Source: Heligmosomoides polygyrus polygyrus (taxonomy: Eukaryota > Nematoda > Chromadorea > Rhabditida > Heligmosomidae). From it: a stretch of DNA of 64,000 bases. The notes below the pieces were generated by a model that was not told where the DNA came from, made no database searches, and was given only the letters and a program-made list of their open reading frames with translations. How positions within the stretch are numbered: position 1 is the stretch's first letter; each line of letters begins with the position of its first letter. Position numbers and translations under genes: made by a program. The stretch is from assembly GCA_947396885.1 (NCBI GenBank), contig OX377206.1, forward strand, positions 7,881,050-7,945,049, written 5' to 3'. Below, one piece after another: positions 61,401-64,000 of this stretch.

Positions 61401-61607
61401 TGCGAGTGCGCGTCGGCTCCCGCGGACGCCGTAGCATTATCTCGAAAAACATGAACTGACATACACCCATACGATGTGACATTGGGTTGTTCGTAGGCCG
61501 GCCTGTCACCAGGGCCTGTCGCCTGCATTCGAATGTCCGTGCTTGGCTTAGCTCACAGAGGCGAGCAGTTTCCAGTGGCACCACGAGGAGGAACGGACAT
61601 CGCCACC
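58475..61607 (-). mobile_element. Full-length RTE-clade non-LTR retrotransposon
   Basis: About 3.13 kb between 16-bp direct repeats GTATATTTCTCTGCCT at 58459-58474 and 61608-61623 (target-site duplication). 5' end at 61607, an untranslated leader of about 79 bp, one long ORF, and a very short 3' end with a (GAA)-type run at 58475-58483, as RTE elements have. It inserted at the edge of the maT element. Confidence 0.9.
58484..61528 (-). CDS. RTE endonuclease-reverse transcriptase (ORF2), intact
   Basis: 1014 residues without interruption. The apurinic-type endonuclease (about 74-315) has N82 in LNVGTL, E109 in VQETRW, D214/N216 in GDLNGH, D280 in TQIDFVLV and H307 in APQHRP. The reverse transcriptase (about 570-840) has NYRPIRLLSH, FLDLEKAFDRV (D669) and YADD (758-761). 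A C-terminal region has RWAGH-like RLRWYGHVLRG and GKRPRGRPKQRW. Role: nicks the target and copies its RNA there. Domain order and length fit the RTE/BovB clade. The start is the first ATG after an in-frame stop. It may still be active; no missing key residue was seen. Confidence 0.95.
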   Translation of the reverse strand: MQATGPGDRPAYEQPNVTSYGCMSVHVFRDNATASAGADAHSQSPASVRSMRGSLVRGRHRGATELVRKSRNVSRTRVATLNVGTLTGRSCELVEALERRRVDFCAVQETRWSCRKARDIGRGFKAVLCGSPRTTSGVGIIVSERFRDSIVSVERFDDRLMKIVVAAKERLFHFFSAYAPQTGCSDQAKDEFWSLLDEKTAEVPSKDVIIVAGDLNGHVGATKDGYSCHGGFGYGLRNTDGERILEYADSHNLTIMNTVFRKRNSHLISFYSGNTKTQIDFVLVRDRDRNLVTDAKIVPYETVAPQHRPLICTLKIAPPRLQQVERCGAARIKWWRMKEKEAAVISRVRFPAVTTVDETWKKATDAILLAARSELGTTKPGRRKVDMQAWLWTNDVNEKVREKKALYHVFLGDKTANNWQKYHEAKKAAKKAVAVAKATHYNDVYKKLESRDGERYLYRLAKNRHRQSEDIEKFFGINDENGHLLTERKKALKRWCDYFEGISTEEFPHPAVPSVAPIHGPVHKITVEETDAALRMMRTGKATGPDDLPADLWKSKFWYSAEWLAKFFNQVVAEKKVPDVWQESTTIPIWKKKGSPADCSNYRPIRLLSHSMKIFERILDSRIRDIVKLSRNQCGFVAGCGTIDAIHAARLLVEKHREKQRPVHLAFLDLEKAFDRVPREVIWYALRQHGVPEELVEWVRMLYSCPKSRVQAAAGTSTEFPISVGVHQGSALSPLLFVVVMDAISRNLQKPVPWTLLYADDVMLACEDKGELEREVQAWCDRLAMFGLKLNVKKTEYLTTDVSESGSIKINGTELARTSVFKYLGSAIASNGSLMVEVNSRVSAAWSKWRSLTGVLCDKKMPERLKSKIYKTVVRPVAMYGAECWPATKETESRLSVMETKMLRWMAGVTRLDRIRNEAIRQKFGVAPIADKMREARLRWYGHVLRGKEDSVRKIGLNFVVSGKRPRGRPKQRWADTLHKDFKVAGVHPDLARDRERWRHGTRKADPVMMRDKR

Positions 61608-61623
61608 GTATATTTCTCTGCCT

Positions 61624-62380
61624 GTAGCATCAAATATTAGGTCGTTGCGTATGGGATAGCCGATTTTGCTACCTCGATCCTTGGTCGATTTTTCGTGGCT
61701 ATGAATGTTCCTCTTTCACGCATTGCATATAGTTTCTGAAAGCGCAGAGTCTTCGCTTCCTTACCATTTATGGCGTTTGTGCGTTTGTGACATAATCGCC
61801 TTTTGCCGAGTTTTTGACGTCGTTTTTACAGTATGGATCAACTTGATGTTCGGATGCTCTACTTATATGAATAGAAAAGTGGACACAGTTTCACGCAGGG
61901 GTGCGCGTAATTACGATTTTACGATTTACGCCCCGCTTATACTTGCGACCAGAGGTGCACATTTAACGGTTAAGGATTTAACGAATTTCACGAATTAACG
62001 GCGTTTTTCGTTAAAATCTGGCTTAACGACTTGACGGAAATTTTCAGAAATTTAACGGGATTTTTAGCGGACTTTTTTCTTAGTGAGTCACTTTCACCCT
62101 TAGTCTTCACTATTGTTGCAAGCCTCATCCTCCCCATTGGGACAGATCCTGAAAAACTACTTGAATCAGCATGAATATTTTCATGTTTTTTGCTATTTTT
62201 ATGTCTATTATGGTGCATTTAAATTTTTGGAAATAATGCATTTTGTAGCCAGAAATTTTTTCGCCGAGCCCCCAGCACGTCAACGAATTCACAGAGATAG
62301 TGGTCTTCTTCGTAAGATAAGCCTATCCTCACTTGGCGTTGCCTACCCTAGAATATGCTGTTTTCTGCGTTCAAAACTGT
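61624..62380. other. No gene recognised
   Basis: Contains a TTAACGGTTAAGGATTTAAC-type AACG-rich stretch at 61960-62060. Nothing else supported. Confidence 0.45.
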
Positions 62381-62470
62381 TGCACAGGAGGGACCCGTAC
62401 CCGACCTTTGTGCTTTCCGGGCAGCGATGTTACGCCTCGCACCCCCGGCGCTGTTTGACCGCAAGTATCA
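62380..62470 (-). mobile_element. SINE family 2 fragment (inverted)
   Basis: Complement of the GGTCAAACAGCGCCG … GCTGCCCGGAAAGCA segment found at 62612-62665. Confidence 0.5.
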
Positions 62471-62617
62471 TATGCGACCTCTTCGGAGGGCGTCAGCACT
62501 CATCACGATATCGGGATCAGACGGCGGTTGATATCAGTGTGAGCTGGTAAAGCTGAACGCCTTTCTAGCGACAATGTGACGGGTGACTGCCAAGGATATC
62601 GCGCATGTTATGTGCGG

Positions 62618-62765
62618 TCAAACAGCGCCGTTGGTGTAAGCATTGCTGCCCGGAAAGCAGAAGATGCGGGTTCAAGGCTCGCATGGCGTAACAGTTTCGG
62701 TCGCAACAAATCATCCTGTAACAGCATGTAACCTCTATATTAGCCGCTCCAGGCTTCAACAAATG
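62618..62765 (+). mobile_element. tRNA-headed SINE, family 2
   Basis: GCGCCGTTGGTGTAAGCATT head, GCGGGTTCAAGGCTCGC B-box region, CGGTCGCAACAAATCATCC tail. Confidence 0.55.
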
Positions 62766-62779
62766 TGTTAAAATATTAT

Positions 62780-62900
62780 CCTAGAACCAGACGTTCAGCC
62801 CCCAAACCCCGAGAATAAACAACCCCCATCTTCCTCTTTTCTTCTTTAGGACTTCTTTCTTTTATTACATTAAACATCTGATTTTACTATAATGTATAGA
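62780..62900 (-). repeat. Solo copy of the 17.3-kb palindrome arm
   Basis: AACCAGACGTTCAGCC, CAAACCCCGAGAATA and CATCTGATTTTACTATAATG. Confidence 0.45.
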
Positions 62901-63199
62901 TTAGTGGAGCAGGATGTGATAGGACAAAATCTTCACTGCTCCCTTCACTCCATCCGCCTTCTATCGCATGTGCGCGATTTATTCTCCGAAGTACCCGTTC
63001 TCGAGAAACAGGTTATGAGAGTCCCAGTCCGTGGCTTAATCTCAAAAACATAATTAAGATTATTCGGTACTGGTCGACATCGCTTACTGTCCCACGGCAA
63101 TAATACTCCTACGAATCCCATAGTCACTCTTCTTAGCGAAGTGAGAGTCAAACGCGCACATGTGACGCTGAGTCCCGACTCACGTGTCACCGCGTTGCC

Positions 63200-63590
63200 A
63201 CGACGTCTATGACACTTCTGCACACCGATACAGCTGCCACGACTTTTGTGACCCGTATTCAGAAACCGGACGCACATTGAGCGATATTGAGGGAAAACAC
63301 TGGTCCCCCCTATCCCCCCCCCTAGTGGTCCCCCTTTGTTGGTGCCCTCCTACTGGTCCCCTTACTTGGAATCCCTACGCACGTTGGACGACGTATAGGG
63401 CACGCCTTCTGAATACCTACGCTCGGCACTTGATCGCCATCCATACCCTGATGCGTTGCCCGCTGAATATATCGTAAACATGGGTGATCAGCCGCCAAGG
63501 TTATCAGTTGGCCACCAATCCTCCATGGTTAAGCTGATGGAAAACCCGGCTGGCATACGCCGCACTGTCGCAGGCATCTTTTGGCCTCAC
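63200..63590 (+). repeat. Dispersed repeat shared with 35380-35800
   Basis: CGCTGAATATATCGTAAACA and AAAACCCGGCTGGCATACGC match the 35.5-kb copy; preceded by a minisatellite-like GGTCCCC block (63300-63365). Confidence 0.5.
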
Positions 63591-63591
63591 C

Positions 63592-64000
63592 AGGATACTA
63601 TCTCAACGGTGGGTCGGAACACCGCAAGTGTTGTATATGGGCAGAACCGCCTCTCCCTGGGAAGTAACAAAGTGCAGGTATCTCGACCCCAATACAACTC
63701 TGCGCAAAGTTAGGGGCGACAGAAGTCGCCTGTTGGCACCGTGTTGATTCACGTGCTCCACAGCTGACGGGCGCGCGCGGGATGAGGGCTGGTATCGAGG
63801 ATCGGCGCAGTGCAGAGGTGGCGTAGTAGGGAAGAGCTCGGGCTCGTGAGCGAGGGGTCGGGGGTTTAGATCCCGCAGACTGTGTTTCTTTTGCATTTTT
63901 GCAAAATCCATGTTTATCATATAGGTAATCCACCTAGGGGTATTATAGTGTGTTATAGAGCATGTTTACATATAACATACCACCCATACCGTTAACAATG
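63592..64000 (+). mobile_element. Arm of the 22.4-kb foldback element, cut by the window end
   Basis: CCAGGATACTATCTCAACGG start, TGTTGTATATGGGCAGAACC, GTGGCGTAGTAGGGAAGAGC, and ATAACATACCACCCATACCG at the very end; direct copy of 22415-22803. Confidence 0.65.

Noticed and set aside
1..64000. CRISPR arrays, bacterial operons, rRNA genes.
   Set aside because: The tandem repeats lack spacer structure, and the spliced exons and transposon classes are eukaryotic; no rRNA-like stretch seen.

Overview
Eukaryotic DNA, most likely from a clade V parasitic nematode (hookworm-like). The reasons are: small exons with GT..AG introns whose acceptors often read TTTCAG; a mariner of the Hsmar1-like type described from hookworms; abundant tRNA-headed SINEs; Helitrons; and many palindromic MITEs. 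The species is an inference. There are no bacterial operons; nearly all long open frames are repeats or chance.

The main gene is hidden in fragments. It lies on the minus strand from about 34302 down to 805 and runs off the left edge. I assembled 20 exons (43-158 nt each). All 19 junctions are phase-compatible, and the exons sum to exactly 636 codons. The product is an aspartyl/asparaginyl beta-hydroxylase (ASPH/junctin type): a short N-terminus, one membrane helix, a long acidic/basic tether with an 11-Asp run, then the TPR-like alpha-helical region ending in the conserved WW/TGYT segment. The catalytic oxygenase domain should lie left of position 1. Its introns range from 63 nt to 6.7 kb, and the long ones are filled with transposons.

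Mobile DNA region by region. 0-14 kb: an Hsmar1-like mariner (1805-3079) nested in a SINE, an internally deleted sister copy (10401-10845), an older mariner relic (5069-5654), Helitron-like/minisatellite DNA (8.2-9.35 kb), a foldback element (11567-12682) and a perfect 31-bp hairpin (12804-12869). 14-26 kb: a 687-bp near-perfect palindrome (17289-17975), a foldback with tRNA-like arms (22415-23736), an RTE relic (21.04-21.45 kb) and Helitron copy 1 (24575-26134). 26-34.3 kb: the 5' exons of ASPH. 34.3-57 kb: repeats, with Helitron copy 2 inverted at 44547-46440, a mariner relic near 46.9 kb, and a few weak candidate exons (41.5, 43.8-44.4 and 47.7 kb). 57.1-61.6 kb: a DD37D (maT-type) Tc1/mariner element (57165-58459, broken) and, abutting it, a full-length RTE retrotransposon (58475-61607) with an uninterrupted 1014-codon endonuclease-reverse transcriptase and a 16-bp target duplication. 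61.6-64 kb: SINE and foldback copies.

The pieces do not form a pathway. The picture is one ER-membrane protein-modifying enzyme gene stretched over more than 33 kb by repeated transposon insertion. Several insertions can be ordered in time because one element sits inside another.
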